DNA of 64,000 bases from positions 277,390-341,389 of the forward strand of contig NZ_JACWFE010000024.1 of assembly GCF_019749375.1 (NCBI RefSeq). The letters are read 5' to 3'. Below, piece after piece: positions 18,389 through 27,788 of this stretch (its first letter is position 1; each line of letters opens with the position of its first letter). This stretch comes from Bacillus sp. S/N-304-OC-R1. GTDB lineage: Bacteria; Bacillota; Bacilli; Bacillales; Cytobacillaceae. A program made the translations under genes and the position numbers. Below the pieces are notes generated by a model. That model had not been told where the DNA came from. It saw only the letters and a list, made by a program, of their open reading frames with translations, and ran no database searches.

Positions 18389-20455
18389 TTGAAAACCATC
18401 CGAGGCAAACTAGGGCTTATCATGTTTATGACTATCGGTGGTCTTATTTTACTCCTATCTTTTAATTTTATCCTTCAAACCGTGCAGGACAAAAGCCGAG
18501 AAAAAGAAGCAGCTTTATTATCAGTTGTTAATGGAAGCCAGGACATTATGTATAACCTTGCCATGACAAGAAAATATGAGCAGCAATTTTTAAGAACACC
18601 TGAGCAGCTTGGTGCTGATTTAGTTACTCAAAGTATTTTACGAGTTAAAGCTGAGTCTGCTAGATTAAGCGAGAAACAAGATAACGAGGATATCAAAGCC
18701 CAATTTAAAATGGTTATTCAAAATTCGGAATCATACTTAGAAAGATTTACGATTTTATCAGGAATGTATAAGCAAATTGGTTTTAGTGATGACCAAGGCC
18801 TTAAAGGAAAAATTTCAAGTACGGCAAATCAAATAACCAATTTAACTAAATTTCTTAAGAGCCCAATCATTGATGAACAACTTTTGCTTATGAGAATGTA
18901 TGAGCAACAATACCTGGCAACAAAAAATGAAGAATCCTATCAGCAATTCCTTCATTCAGGTGAAACTTTTAAAAAGGAATTTGAAGCAAATGAAAGCCTA
19001 GACACCAGCTCAAAAGACTATCTAATTAGAAGATTATCTGAATACCAAGAGGCTTTGAATTCAATTCATACATCTTATCAGCAAACAGAGGAATTTATCA
19101 TTTTATTCGATAATGAAGCAAGATCCATTGAACAAGCTGCCAGTGAAGTTCAAAAAAGCATTATTGCAAACCAAGAGAAACTTCAAAAAGAAGTTAGCAG
19201 TCAAAATACTTTTTATACATATTTAGCTTATGCCATTAGTTTATTAATAATTGTCGCATTAATCTCCGGAGGTCTATTAATCTCAAGGGGAATCACCAAT
19301 TCAATTACTCTATTAAAAGCGGGAGCTGAAAAAATTGGCAGCGGAAATTTAGCCTATCGGGTTTCAGTTTCTGCAAAAGACGAAATGAGCGAGCTTGCTT
19401 ATACCTTTAATCAGATGGCCGAAAAGGTTCAGCATTCTTTCCTGAAAATACTCGATTCCTCCACTACGCTTCAATCCTCTTCTGAAAGTTTGGCTGCGAT
19501 TTCAGAAGAAACGACAGCTCAGGCGAATGAAGTAGATGCGGCGATTAAACAAATTGCCATAGGAGCAGAAAGGCAATCTGCTTATCTAGAAGAGAGCAGG
19601 ATAGAAATACAGAAAGTAACACATGCCATTCATCATGCAGAAAATATAAGCCTTGAAATATTAAAAGATACAGAGATAACTGAGGAATTAGGACAAAATG
19701 GCATTTCTACAGTCCAGAATCTCCAGGTCATTTCCGATCAGTTTATTGATTTAGCCAATCATGTAAACGAAAAAGTTAGTGAGGCTGCCAATCAATCCAG
19801 CCATATTACCTCCATTGTAGATACGATTCAGGACATCGCTGATAATACAAATTTATTAGCATTAAATGCAGCCATCGAAGCGGCGAGAGCAGGTGACGCA
19901 GGAAAAGGATTTGCTGTTGTCGCTTCAGAAGTAAGAAAATTAGCAGAACGCTCTAAACAAGAAGCACAAGAAATTCATTTACTTGTATCATCGATGAATG
20001 AAATTATGGAGAAGCTGCTAAATGAAACAGATCATTTTAACGATTATAAGCTTCGTCAAGGGGAATCAGTTCAAAAGACACGGCACGCTTTTGAAACAAT
20101 TGTCCATCATGTAAAGGAAATTCATCAAAAAATCAATTCAATTGGCACCGCTGTTAAAGATGTACAAGCCAATAACCATGTATTAAATGATCGGATTCAG
20201 GAAGTCTTCATTGTATCTGAAGCTTCAACTGCTGCATCAGAAGAGGTTGCCGCATCAAGTGAAACTCAGCTTGAAGCTATTTCAAGAGTCAATTTGGCAG
20301 CAACCGACCTTAGTGCGATTGCCGGGGCTCTTAAGTTAGAGGTGAATCAGTTCAAACTGGACGCATTAGATGAGAAACGGTCAGATTCAAAAGCAAATAA
20401 CAAACCTCATCGAATAAAATTAATTATGAACAACCTAAGAACAAAGCTTAAATAA
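18389..20455 (+). CDS. Methyl-accepting chemotaxis protein
   Basis: A 688-residue chemoreceptor that signals through CheA/CheW. It has an N-terminal membrane segment (about residues 8-30), an extracellular helical ligand-binding region (about 31-280), a second membrane segment (about 282-302), a HAMP domain ([20 protein letters not shown]) and a long methyl-accepting coiled coil. The hairpin-tip signature [17 protein letters not shown] is intact, followed by [17 protein letters not shown]. The sensor looks like an all-helical bundle with no ligand motif I recognise. I favour TTG 18389, 6 bases after AAGAGGTG; GTG 18380 would lie within the ribosome site. It is transcribed alone, opposite its neighbours. 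Confidence 0.9.
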   Translation: MKTIRGKLGLIMFMTIGGLILLLSFNFILQTVQDKSREKEAALLSVVNGSQDIMYNLAMTRKYEQQFLRTPEQLGADLVTQSILRVKAESARLSEKQDNEDIKAQFKMVIQNSESYLERFTILSGMYKQIGFSDDQGLKGKISSTANQITNLTKFLKSPIIDEQLLLMRMYEQQYLATKNEESYQQFLHSGETFKKEFEANESLDTSSKDYLIRRLSEYQEALNSIHTSYQQTEEFIILFDNEARSIEQAASEVQKSIIANQEKLQKEVSSQNTFYTYLAYAISLLIIVALISGGLLISRGITNSITLLKAGAEKIGSGNLAYRVSVSAKDEMSELAYTFNQMAEKVQHSFLKILDSSTTLQSSSESLAAISEETTAQANEVDAAIKQIAIGAERQSAYLEESRIEIQKVTHAIHHAENISLEILKDTEITEELGQNGISTVQNLQVISDQFIDLANHVNEKVSEAANQSSHITSIVDTIQDIADNTNLLALNAAIEAARAGDAGKGFAVVASEVRKLAERSKQEAQEIHLLVSSMNEIMEKLLNETDHFNDYKLRQGESVQKTRHAFETIVHHVKEIHQKINSIGTAVKDVQANNHVLNDRIQEVFIVSEASTAASEEVAASSETQLEAISRVNLAATDLSAIAGALKLEVNQFKLDALDEKRSDSKANNKPHRIKLIMNNLRTKLK

Positions 20456-20489
20456 GAAAAGTTATACTTTCTAATCTTTAAATAAAAAA

Positions 20490-20548
20490 ATAAAAAAAGC
20501 TAAGTATTTACTAAGGAATCCCTCAGCGATAATGCTTAGCTTTTTTCT
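20490..20548. terminator. Bidirectional terminator after chemoreceptor gene
   Basis: Stem AAAAAAGCTAAGTATT/AATGCTTAGCTTTTTT (20493-20508 and 20531-20546) with a 22-base loop, between convergent genes. Confidence 0.8.
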
Positions 20549-21057
20549 TATCTCATTTTAACTGATTGAATAATTTCTGCCATTTTTGCTGCTTCGGCCG
20601 ATAAACTTTTAGTTTTTGCCTGAGTTGTAATTTTTACCCCGCCTATGCCTACAATGAGTTCATTTAATGTATCTTCATTATTGTTTACTAATAGATAACC
20701 AAAATGCTTATTTTTAGTAGAAAACGTTTCTTGATAGTCATAATCGTTTTGCTTCAGAGTTGCCTTATAAACCACTTTACTATCAGGGCCTTCATTCGGA
20801 TTATAAAAAAGAATGTAAGTCTTCGATCCATTCTTTAAGATAATATTATTGGGCGTCTCTTTGTCTACTTCAAATCCGAAAGGCAAATAGAATTGTATAT
20901 CTCCATTTTCATTATTTGTAGCTTTTGGCTCCATTTTAAATGCTTCACCAACAGCATCCTTTGCAGCAGATTGCTCTTCTTTTAACGAGGCAGAACAAGC
21001 ACTTAGCAGTAAAACAACAATAAACAAGAGCAAGGTAGCTTTTGAATGAATTTTCAT
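20548..21057 (-). CDS. Predicted lipoprotein of unknown function
   Basis: A 169-residue exported lipoprotein. The start is ATG 21057 (GGAGG about 9 bases upstream); the frame extends 15 codons further but without support. The signal peptide ends in lipobox LLLSAC, so the mature protein would start at Cys20 and be attached to the outer face of the membrane. The mature part has short beta-strand-like segments (IQFYLPFGFEV, NNIILKNGSKTYILFYN) and no motif I can name. It is flanked by terminators and transcribed alone. Confidence 0.8.
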   Translation of the reverse strand: MKIHSKATLLLFIVVLLLSACSASLKEEQSAAKDAVGEAFKMEPKATNNENGDIQFYLPFGFEVDKETPNNIILKNGSKTYILFYNPNEGPDSKVVYKATLKQNDYDYQETFSTKNKHFGYLLVNNNEDTLNELIVGIGGVKITTQAKTKSLSAEAAKMAEIIQSVKMR

Positions 21058-21277
21058 ACTTTCTTCCTCCTTGCTAGGAAAAACTTCATCCTTTTCTATC
21101 ATACATTTCTATCTATTCATCTTGCAACCCTAATAGTTTGAAAATAATAGAAACTTCTAAACCGCTCCAGCACTTTCTTCAAGTAACTTATTTACCTTAC
21201 ATTTTTTCTAGCCAATGGAAAATCACGACATCTAGGACTGAATGTACTCTCTTATATTTTTGATAGAAAATAATTGA

Positions 21278-21304
21278 GAAAGGAGATAGCCGCTATCTCC
21301 TTCC
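21278..21304 (-). terminator. Terminator overlapping the end of the DUF84 gene
   Basis: Stem AAGGAGATAG/CTATCTCCTT with a 3-base loop (21280-21302). The DUF84 stop codon lies within the stem. The minus-strand tail TCAATTATTTT is moderately T-rich. Confidence 0.65.
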
Positions 21305-21811
21305 CTTTTTTCTGTATTCATATTGTCCGGCTAAAAGCTTTACAACATGTGTAAACATCTCAGCCCTGCTTATTTGGCCATTCGTAAATATTCCGATGGC
21401 TCCTTCCTTTTTGCGGACATCTTCCATTTCTGTAAAGCGTTCCATCACTGGACCAAGCTCTTCTCCAGCAAGCAATCTGTCAGCCACTTCTTTTGGCAGT
21501 GGTATTCTCGCTCCACCAGCTACAATGGGGGGCTCTCCTTTTTCTGCTAGTGCTCCCCAGTTGCATAAAAACAATCCATTTTCTGTTTTCTGAACACCGC
21601 CTTCCAGTCCTATCCCAATTTCTCCGCCACCAGCTTCTAGTGCACTGATGGCCCTATTGATAGCACCTTTAATTGTCTCCTCATCCGAAAATGGCTGATC
21701 GCGAACTCCAGAAGGTACATCTGCCGTAATAAATTCTAAGTCCTCTGATTTAAAAACAGCTTGGACTGCTGAAACCTTTGCTGGATTTTTCGATCCAATT
21801 ACTATTTTCAT
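21293..21811 (-). CDS. DUF84-family nucleotide-phosphatase-like protein (YjjX-type)
   Basis: A 172-residue protein of the DUF84/YjjX family. The E. coli relative YjjX hydrolyses inosine and xanthosine triphosphates, a housecleaning activity, and the fold is shared with Maf/HAM1. Family motifs are IGSKNPAKVSAV (residues 4-15), QPFSDEETIKGAINRA (39-54) and IGIGLEGGV (66-74). Start ATG 21811 precedes the clear MKIVIGSKNPAK motif. The true substrate here is inferred. Between a lipoprotein and ytoP, with terminators on both sides. Confidence 0.85.
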   Translation of the reverse strand: MKIVIGSKNPAKVSAVQAVFKSEDLEFITADVPSGVRDQPFSDEETIKGAINRAISALEAGGGEIGIGLEGGVQKTENGLFLCNWGALAEKGEPPIVAGGARIPLPKEVADRLLAGEELGPVMERFTEMEDVRKKEGAIGIFTNGQISRAEMFTHVVKLLAGQYEYRKKGRR

Positions 21812-21835
21812 TTGTCTTACTCCTTTTGTATTGAG

Positions 21836-21873
21836 TGAAAAAGAGGCACCAACTAGGCTGCCTCTTTTTTTGA
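21836..21873 (-). terminator. Terminator after ytoP
   Basis: Stem AAAGAGGCA/TGCCTCTTT with A and T runs (21837-21871), directly after ytoP on the minus strand and also ahead of the DUF84 gene. Confidence 0.8.
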
Positions 21874-21888
21874 TGTCTGCTACAGCTG

Positions 21889-22962
21889 TCAGCTGTTTTG
21901 ACGAATAGCTTCAACGGTTGTGCGGTCACAGGATTTAACAAGTTTAACGAGTAATTCCTTTGCTGCTGCGTAATCATCTACATGTACAATAGATGCATGT
22001 GTATGAATATAGCGTGAGCAAATACCAATTACAGCACTAGGCACACCCTCGTTGGAGAGGTGAACACTTCCTGCATCCGTACCTCCTTGAGAAATAAAAT
22101 ATTGATATGGAATGTTATTTGTTTCAGCTGTATCAAGAACAAATTCTCTCATTCCACGATGAGTAACCATTGATCGATCATAAATTCTTAATAGTGTTCC
22201 TTTTCCTAACTGTCCAAACTCATTTTTATCTCCAGACATATCATTAGCAGGACTTGCATCTAATGCGAAGAAAATGTCCGGTTTAATCATATTAGCTGCT
22301 GTTCTTGCTCCGCGAAGCCCTACTTCTTCCTGAACAGTTGCACCTGAATAAAGGATATTAGGAAGCTTTTCGTCTTTCACTTCTTCTAAAAGCTCAACGG
22401 CTAATCCGCAGCCATAGCGATTATCCCAAGCTTTAGCAAGAATTTTCTTCTCATTTGCCATCGGTGTAAACGGACAAATTGGAACAATTTGCTGCCCTGG
22501 CTTAATGCCAATCTTCTCGGCATCCTCACGGTTATCCGCACCAATATCAATAAGCATGTTTGTGATTTCCATCGGCTTGCTGCGTTTAGCTTCGTCTAAT
22601 AGATGTGGAGGAATCGAACCAATAACACCAATAACAGGACCATTATCAGTAATGATCTGCACTCTTTGCGCTAATAAGACTTGGCTCCACCAGCCGCCTA
22701 ATGTTTGAAAGCGAATCATGCCATTATTGGTAACGGAGGTTACCATAAAGCCTACCTCATCCATATGTCCAGCTACCATGACAGTTGGGCCATTTTCGTC
22801 TCCTCTTTTTACGCCAAAAATACTCCCTAGCTTGTCCTGAACGACTTCATCTGCATATTGACCAAGCTGTTCTCTCATAAATTTACGGACTAAGTGTTCA
22901 TTACCAGGTGCCCCTGGCAGCTCAGTTAAGGTTTTAAAAAGCTGTAGCGTTTTTTCGTTCAT
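21889..22962 (-). CDS. ytoP: M42-family aminopeptidase YtoP
   Basis: A 357-residue cytoplasmic metallopeptidase (glutamyl aminopeptidase/tetrahedral aminopeptidase family) that trims short peptides. Metal ligands are in VAGHMDEVG (His and Asp), WDNRYGCG (Asp), [13 protein letters not shown] (catalytic and metal Glu), [10 protein letters not shown] (Asp) and a late histidine in YIHTHASIV. All are intact and the length is normal. Start ATG 22962 ([20 protein letters not shown]) is the usual family start. In B. subtilis ytoP lies next to ytzB, as here. Confidence 0.93.
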   Translation of the reverse strand: MNEKTLQLFKTLTELPGAPGNEHLVRKFMREQLGQYADEVVQDKLGSIFGVKRGDENGPTVMVAGHMDEVGFMVTSVTNNGMIRFQTLGGWWSQVLLAQRVQIITDNGPVIGVIGSIPPHLLDEAKRSKPMEITNMLIDIGADNREDAEKIGIKPGQQIVPICPFTPMANEKKILAKAWDNRYGCGLAVELLEEVKDEKLPNILYSGATVQEEVGLRGARTAANMIKPDIFFALDASPANDMSGDKNEFGQLGKGTLLRIYDRSMVTHRGMREFVLDTAETNNIPYQYFISQGGTDAGSVHLSNEGVPSAVIGICSRYIHTHASIVHVDDYAAAKELLVKLVKSCDRTTVEAIRQNS

Positions 22963-23134
22963 GGGTTTTCTCCTTTATTTTTCTTCATAATATTTTATGT
23001 ATACTTCTATTATTTTACAGAACTTTTCGCTTGGTTACCACTAATTAAGTTTTTGTCCAAGACCATTATTTGATAAGATAATACAGAGATACAATCTGGG
23101 CATATTTATTTTTCCATTTGGGGGAGTGCTGCTT

Positions 23135-23449
23135 ATGAACTGGAAATCATTTTTATTAGGTGTTGGTGTTGGCATAGCAGGGGGGTATGCAGCGAGAGAA
23201 TTGATTGCACATAAAGTAACGGTTTCACCTGAAAAAGCATTAGCCAATGCCAAGGAAGCCTTTAAGAAAGAAGGACCGATTAGCGGGTCTTGGATACAAA
23301 TGCAAACAGAGGCCTTCCAAAAAAATCAGCTGACGTACAATGTCTATCGCGGCGGAATATCAAGATTTACTGGTGAAGATACAGAGCAATATGAATTTAT
23401 AGCAGATGCAAAAACAGGAGCAATACTTGAGGCTTATCAGCTGGCTTAG
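23135..23449 (+). CDS. ytzB: YtzB, small PepSY-like protein
   Basis: A 104-residue protein with an N-terminal glycine-rich hydrophobic segment (WKSFLLGVGVGIAGGYAAREL), probably a signal anchor, and a small domain with the PepSY-like ending YEFIADAKTGAILEAYQL. PepSY domains often inhibit or modulate proteases, but no function is known for this protein. I use ATG 23135, 9 bases after GGGGGAG; the GTG at 23126 abuts the ribosome site. Confidence 0.85.
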   Translation: MNWKSFLLGVGVGIAGGYAARELIAHKVTVSPEKALANAKEAFKKEGPISGSWIQMQTEAFQKNQLTYNVYRGGISRFTGEDTEQYEFIADAKTGAILEAYQLA

Positions 23450-23466
23450 ATGAAAATGCTGAAAAT

Positions 23467-23500
23467 GCTGCACTTCCAAATGAAATGGAAGTGCAGTTTG
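23467..23500. terminator. Bidirectional terminator between ytzB and ytnP
   Basis: Perfect stem TGCACTTCCA/TGGAAGTGCA (23469-23478 and 23486-23495) between convergent genes. Confidence 0.8.
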
Positions 23501-23501
23501 T

Positions 23502-24341
23502 TTATCGAACCCTATTTAACTTTTCAACTAACTGACCCTCTTGATTCCATTTAACAGCACGATAATAAGCATCATGATAAAAAGAAAACCAAGCATTTTT
23601 TTCGATACCATAATGAATCCATTTTTCTTTTGCCCAAATGGAGTCCATTGGATAGTCATCATACGCAAGTACCCAAAGAACATTTTGATGCGCATGAGTC
23701 GGCATAATGTCTCCCATATGGATAAGTATATCTTCTCCGTCTTCAATGATAATAATGGAATGTCCATCACTATGTCCGCCTGTATGCACCATTCTAACGG
23801 AGTGTAGCGTCCATTCCTTTTCAAACGTGACGACTTGCTCCTGAATGCTCTCCCAATTTTGCTTCCAATATGTATTTCGAGAGCGAATATTCGGATCTCG
23901 CATTTCATTCCATTCAGTTTGTGACACAATAATTTTGGCATTTGGAAATACAGAGGTATACGATTCCCCATCAGGCATAGTTAATCCGCAAGCATGATCA
24001 AAATGCAGATGTGTCATCAAAATATAATCGATATCACCTGGTTTCAAGTTTAATGTTTCTAAATCCCCTACTACAGATGATTCTTCAAGCGCACCGAAGT
24101 TTCTCTTTTGCTTGTCAGTAAGCTTTCCAGTTCCTAGCCCTGAGTCTACCAAAATTTTTTTCCCATTTGTTTGAATTAATATTGGATCTGTACGAAGCTC
24201 TATTTGGTTATTTTCATTACAAGGATACTTTTTTGACCATAATGGCTTTGGGACCACTCCAAACATGGCCCCTCCATCAAGATAATTTACTCCACCGCGC
24301 AGCCAAGTCAGCTTCGTATTTTGCAATTGCATTGTCTCCAT
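23502..24341 (-). CDS. ytnP: Metallo-beta-lactamase-fold lactonase-like hydrolase YtnP
   Basis: A 279-residue metallo-beta-lactamase-fold enzyme close to B. subtilis YtnP, which is reported to open lactones and interfere with Streptomyces signalling. The dinuclear zinc motif [10 protein letters not shown] is at about residues 109-118; further ligands are in [21 protein letters not shown] and FYHDAYY. No signal peptide is visible, so it acts in the cytoplasm or is released otherwise. Start ATG 24341 follows AGGAGGGG. The native substrate is not readable from the sequence. Confidence 0.88.
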   Translation of the reverse strand: METMQLQNTKLTWLRGGVNYLDGGAMFGVVPKPLWSKKYPCNENNQIELRTDPILIQTNGKKILVDSGLGTGKLTDKQKRNFGALEESSVVGDLETLNLKPGDIDYILMTHLHFDHACGLTMPDGESYTSVFPNAKIIVSQTEWNEMRDPNIRSRNTYWKQNWESIQEQVVTFEKEWTLHSVRMVHTGGHSDGHSIIIIEDGEDILIHMGDIMPTHAHQNVLWVLAYDDYPMDSIWAKEKWIHYGIEKNAWFSFYHDAYYRAVKWNQEGQLVEKLNRVR

Positions 24342-24415
24342 ATATTCCCCTCCTACTTTGATATTATTTTACCATTTGTATTTTACTTGTAAAAATTTTT
24401 CGAATCATCTCTCAT

Positions 24416-24450
24416 TTAAAAAAAGCTTACCAAAAACGGTAAGCTTTCTA
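24416..24450 (-). terminator. Terminator after trmB
   Basis: Stem AAAGCTTACC/GGTAAGCTTT (24422-24431 and 24438-24447) with an A-run on the plus strand giving a T-run on the minus strand. Confidence 0.82.
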
Positions 24451-24453
24451 ATT

Positions 24454-25092
24454 TTAACGGTATTGTACTTCACAGCGATAAATACGATTTCCTCTACTCG
24501 AGAATTTCTCTTCGTATTCAGTCATGATATTTCCTTCAAACCCACTATTATGAAGGTCTAAACTAACATCCTTTAAGAGCAGTCCGTATTCAGAGAAGCT
24601 CATGAGCGAGAATTCGAAAAGACCTTGGTTATCAGTTTTAAAATGGATTTCACCATTTTTCACTAGAATATTTTCATAATTTTTTAAGAAGGTTTTATAT
24701 GTTAATCTTCTTTTAGCATGACGAGTCTTTGGCCAAGGATCAGAGAAATTCAAATACACTCGATCGACTTCACCCTTCTCGAAAAATTCAGCAAGATCTG
24801 CCGCATTTACATTCATTAGTTTTATATTTGTTAATTCATCCTCAATAATTTTATCAAGAGCTGTTACAATGACACTGTCTTGTAATTCAATTCCTATATA
24901 GTTGATATCTGGGTTAGCCTTTGCCATCCCTGTAATGAAACGGCCTTTTCCTGTGCCAATTTCTATATGAAGTGGCTGTTTCTTTTCAAATGCCTCATGC
25001 CATCTTCCTTTATTTTGTTCTGGGGCAGCTATGACATATTGAGGGTATTGGTTCAGTTTCTCTTTTGCCCACGGTTTATTTCTTTGTCTCAT
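24454..25092 (-). CDS. trmB: tRNA (guanine-N7-)-methyltransferase
   Basis: A 212-residue class I SAM-dependent methyltransferase that makes m7G46 in tRNA variable loops. The SAM-binding motif is [11 protein letters not shown] (about residues 44-54), followed by YIGIELQ and the family motif [19 protein letters not shown] (about 114-132). The C-terminal TEYEEKF motif is present. Length and order (ytnP, trmB, ytzH, ytmP) agree with B. subtilis, where it was YtmQ. Confidence 0.95.
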   Translation of the reverse strand: MRQRNKPWAKEKLNQYPQYVIAAPEQNKGRWHEAFEKKQPLHIEIGTGKGRFITGMAKANPDINYIGIELQDSVIVTALDKIIEDELTNIKLMNVNAADLAEFFEKGEVDRVYLNFSDPWPKTRHAKRRLTYKTFLKNYENILVKNGEIHFKTDNQGLFEFSLMSFSEYGLLLKDVSLDLHNSGFEGNIMTEYEEKFSSRGNRIYRCEVQYR

Positions 25093-25213
25093 ATAGACAC
25101 TCCTATTAAATAATATCGTTCAAACCATAACATTGATTTATTAATGGTGCAACATGAAAATAAACATCTTAGGTGATGCTGTATTCTATTTAGAATATAT
25201 CAGTCCATGTATA

Positions 25214-25254
25214 AATAAAAAAGGGAATTCACAATCTAACAGTGAATTCCTTTG
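25214..25254 (-). terminator. Terminator hairpin upstream of ytzH, on the minus strand
   Basis: Stem GGGAATTCAC/GTGAATTCCT (25223-25232 and 25242-25251). The minus-strand side is followed by TTTTTTATTTAT, while the plus-strand side lacks a good T-run. It therefore looks like the end of minus-strand transcription coming from ytmP, about 300 bases beyond the ytmP stop. Confidence 0.65.
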
Positions 25255-25293
25255 TATTCATCCAGCCGTTCATATAAGCAGGGAGGGATCAAG

Positions 25294-25572
25294 TTGCCAA
25301 TAAGTCAGCAGGATAAAATGAATTTATTAAAAGATATATTAAACAATCATCAGTTGGATTGCTGTGGATCAGTTTCTGAATGTGAACAATTAAAAAGGCT
25401 TGTCAAATCATTAATGATGCAGCCCGATTTAGATCAGCATGCTCAAACGGTATTAGAAGAAATTTATCATTACAGTCAGCTAGGAAGCCAGTCCGCTCAA
25501 TTAGATAATCACATAGAAAATCATCAATCTGAGCTTTCACAATGGGTAAATGAAATTGATCAATTCTCGTAA
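25294..25572 (+). CDS. ytzH: YtzH-like small protein
   Basis: A 92-residue helical, mostly hydrophilic protein matching the YtzH family by its PISQQDKMNLLKDILNNHQ start and CCGSVSECEQLKRLVKSLM segment. The function is unknown. The start is TTG 25294, 7 bases after GGGAGGG; a longer frame upstream has no ribosome site. Its 3' end overlaps that of convergent ytmP by 13 bases, and the likely ytmP terminator lies upstream of it, so the whole gene may be covered by antisense RNA. Confidence 0.82.
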   Translation: MPISQQDKMNLLKDILNNHQLDCCGSVSECEQLKRLVKSLMMQPDLDQHAQTVLEEIYHYSQLGSQSAQLDNHIENHQSELSQWVNEIDQFS

Positions 25573-26342
25573 ATGTCTGTTAAAAATTGAAGCCATTTCT
25601 CCATTTCCTTAAAACGGTGTTTATTTTTATGCCATTGAATGGATGTAAGTGTTTGTGCAATTGCGTACCATTTCATTCTTAGAAGTAAGTTGTCATTTAA
25701 AACCCGTCCATATCGGCTGACCCAATTTGACCATTCATTTTTAGGAATATACCAGTATAAAAGCATGCCTAAATCAATAGCAGGATCTGCAATCATGGCA
25801 CCGTCCCAATCAATTAAATACAACTGGTTGTTTTCTGTAAGCAGCCAGTTGTTATGATTAACGTCACAATGACACACAGTCTTTTCATCGCATTGAATAT
25901 TCATTAACTCTTTTCTGAGATATTCCATAGATGCTATGACCGTTTTATTCTTCCTAAGCTCCGCATCGATTCTCTCTTCAATCAGACGCAGAAACATATT
26001 TGGATAAAGCGGAGATTTGCCTAGTCTTTTTAACATGCCAAGCAAGGGCTTTGAACTATGAATTTTCTTTAGCAATTTTGCTACGCGTTCATTGTTCATT
26101 TCAGCCTGTTTAAGCTCTCTGCCATTCATCCATTGCTGGGCAGTGATGACATCACCATTTTCAAGCCTTTTCGTCCATATAAGCTTAGGAACAATTCCCT
26201 CTGCTGATAATACCGCTAGAAAGGGCGACGAGTTCCTTTTGAGGAATAAACTCTGCTCTTCATGCTTCGCAAAAAAAGCCTTCCCTGTTGCACCTCCAGC
26301 AGGGACGATCTCCCAGTCTTGTCCAAATAAGTGTTCCAACAT
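25560..26342 (-). CDS. ytmP: YtmP, aminoglycoside-phosphotransferase/choline-kinase-fold protein
   Basis: A 260-residue kinase-like-fold protein. The catalytic loop CHCDVNHNNWLL (about residues 157-168) and the metal motif LIDWDGAMIADPAIDLG (about 175-191) are intact, so it is probably an active small-molecule kinase. The substrate is unknown; the family includes choline kinases, fructosamine kinases and antibiotic phosphotransferases. The N-terminal lobe is short and has the ATP-binding lysine in SLFLKRN. It converges with ytzH and overlaps it by 13 bases. Confidence 0.85.
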   Translation of the reverse strand: MLEHLFGQDWEIVPAGGATGKAFFAKHEEQSLFLKRNSSPFLAVLSAEGIVPKLIWTKRLENGDVITAQQWMNGRELKQAEMNNERVAKLLKKIHSSKPLLGMLKRLGKSPLYPNMFLRLIEERIDAELRKNKTVIASMEYLRKELMNIQCDEKTVCHCDVNHNNWLLTENNQLYLIDWDGAMIADPAIDLGMLLYWYIPKNEWSNWVSRYGRVLNDNLLLRMKWYAIAQTLTSIQWHKNKHRFKEMEKWLQFLTDIYEN

Positions 26343-26781
26343 TGTTCACCTGCAATTTAGTAAGCCATTTATGCAAATAGCTAATATAGAAAAGCTAAAA
26401 GCGCCACATCCAAGGAATGATGACATTTGCTAAAACACCTGAAGCTAGCTGCTTTAAGCTAAACATAAAAAAGCATAAGCCCATCATGATGATCATACAT
26501 AAAGGCTACCAACTGCTTTTAATGAAAATAATCCCTACTGCTGATATAAGAAATAGAAGGCGGACTAAACAGCAAGCCCGCCATTACGAATATACAAAAA
26601 TAAAGGAAATACTCATTTTACTAATTATTATAAGAAAAAAAAGCTATTGAATCACATGTCCCCCAATAGCTATCTTTTTAAATTTTATCTCTTACTAGGT
26701 TTTTTCGTCAAGTCTATTTATTTCGTTCATAAAACAGTTTTAGTGCAATCAATTAATCTCCTAAACTAGCAACAGAAGACG
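26343..26781. other. Gap between ytmP and ytlR with possible gene remnant
   Basis: 439 bases with no intact gene. On the minus strand, 26395..26496 reads MIIMMGLCFFMFSLKQLASG followed by VLANVIIPWMWRF and a stop, a membrane-like peptide. The same frame continues upstream through one TAG into RLLFLISAVGIIFIKSSW, also hydrophobic. No ribosome site fits either part. This may be a decayed small membrane-protein gene or a chance reading of AT-rich DNA. A terminator for ytlR lies at 26633..26682. Confidence 0.4.
26633..26682 (-). terminator. Terminator after ytlR
   Basis: Stem AAGCTATTG/CAATAGCT(A) (26641-26649 and 26664-26671) followed on the minus strand by a T-run. It lies about 100 bases after ytlR. 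Confidence 0.65.
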
Positions 26782-27759
26782 TCACTTTGCCTCATTTGAA
26801 TTTGTTTCTTCTCCTTCGTTTACATGACCATTGATGATAACCGGCAAATTCCTATGACTTATGTTAATTTGCACGGGAGTCTTTCCAATATCTTCTCCGT
26901 CTGCATGGACATGTAGAGGACTATTCGAGTTAATTTGTATACTCCTCCCTGTTAATAAGGAAACCTCCTTAAAACGGGTATGTCCACCCCAAAATACAGT
27001 CATAAAAACAAGCAATAACTTCACTCTAGATAAGTTGTGAACAACAGTTATATTTAGTTTTCCGTCAACTGGAGAAGCTTCAGGTGATATTTTCATTCCA
27101 CCGCCATAAAAGGGCTGGTTTGATACTGTTACAAACCAGGCAGAACGGAAATCATAATCAGCGCCGTCAATCCTTACATTTATTAGTGATTTTTTATACG
27201 TGAACAAATTTATCAATAGAAAATAAACATAAACAAATTTGCCAAGTGCTAGTCGGTTTAAAATACGCTTAATTTTCGACTGGTTCACCTGTTTCGAAAT
27301 TAAAGCATCAAAGCCTGCACCCATATTATTGATAAAAAAGAGGTTTTCCTCCTGTTTATTCATTATTATACCAGTATCAACGAAAGTAATTTGTTCCTGA
27401 TCTAATTGTTGTAATAGAGCAGTTAGTGCTTGCGTTGGCTTTTTAGAAATACGAAACCCTCTCGAGAAGTCATTACCCGATCCTCCGGGAATAAAAGAAA
27501 CGATAACATTCGGAAAAGGGGCAGCACCATTAATTACCTCATGAATGGTGCCATCACCGCCCACTGCTATCATCATGATTTTCTTTCCTTCAGTTTTAAC
27601 TGCAAGGGATTGAACAATTTCCTTAGCATGACCCCGATACTCTGTAAAAAAAGCCATGTATGAAATCTCTTTTTCTAGCAGAATGCTTTCAAGCTTTCTC
27701 CATACCTTTTTGCAATAACCGTTTTTCGCTTGGGGATTAATAATAAAGTAAATATTCAT
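26782..27759 (-). CDS. ytlR: Diacylglycerol-kinase-family lipid kinase YtlR
   Basis: A 325-residue protein of the diacylglycerol/sphingosine kinase catalytic family. It has the ATP-binding signature VGGDGTIHEVINGA (about residues 67-80), the second motif FIPGGSGNDFSRG (about 90-102) and the C-terminal HVHADGEDIG motif. The family phosphorylates lipids such as diacylglycerol at the membrane's inner face; the exact lipid for YtlR is unknown. Start ATG 27759 gives the typical MNIYFIINPQAKNG. It is followed by no partner and preceded by ytlQ on the same strand, 30 bases away. Confidence 0.9.
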   Translation of the reverse strand: MNIYFIINPQAKNGYCKKVWRKLESILLEKEISYMAFFTEYRGHAKEIVQSLAVKTEGKKIMMIAVGGDGTIHEVINGAAPFPNVIVSFIPGGSGNDFSRGFRISKKPTQALTALLQQLDQEQITFVDTGIIMNKQEENLFFINNMGAGFDALISKQVNQSKIKRILNRLALGKFVYVYFLLINLFTYKKSLINVRIDGADYDFRSAWFVTVSNQPFYGGGMKISPEASPVDGKLNITVVHNLSRVKLLLVFMTVFWGGHTRFKEVSLLTGRSIQINSNSPLHVHADGEDIGKTPVQINISHRNLPVIINGHVNEGEETNSNEAK

Positions 27760-27788
27760 ATCATCAGCCTTTTCATGACATTGAAATA

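Noticed and set aside
23041..23253. Minus-strand frame opposite ytzB
   Set aside because: It is a shadow of ytzB, which has the proper ribosome site and recognisable sequence.
26417..26650. Plus-strand 77-codon frame in the ytmP-ytlR gap
   Set aside because: Low-complexity K/I-rich product, no ribosome site, and it runs into a terminator stem.
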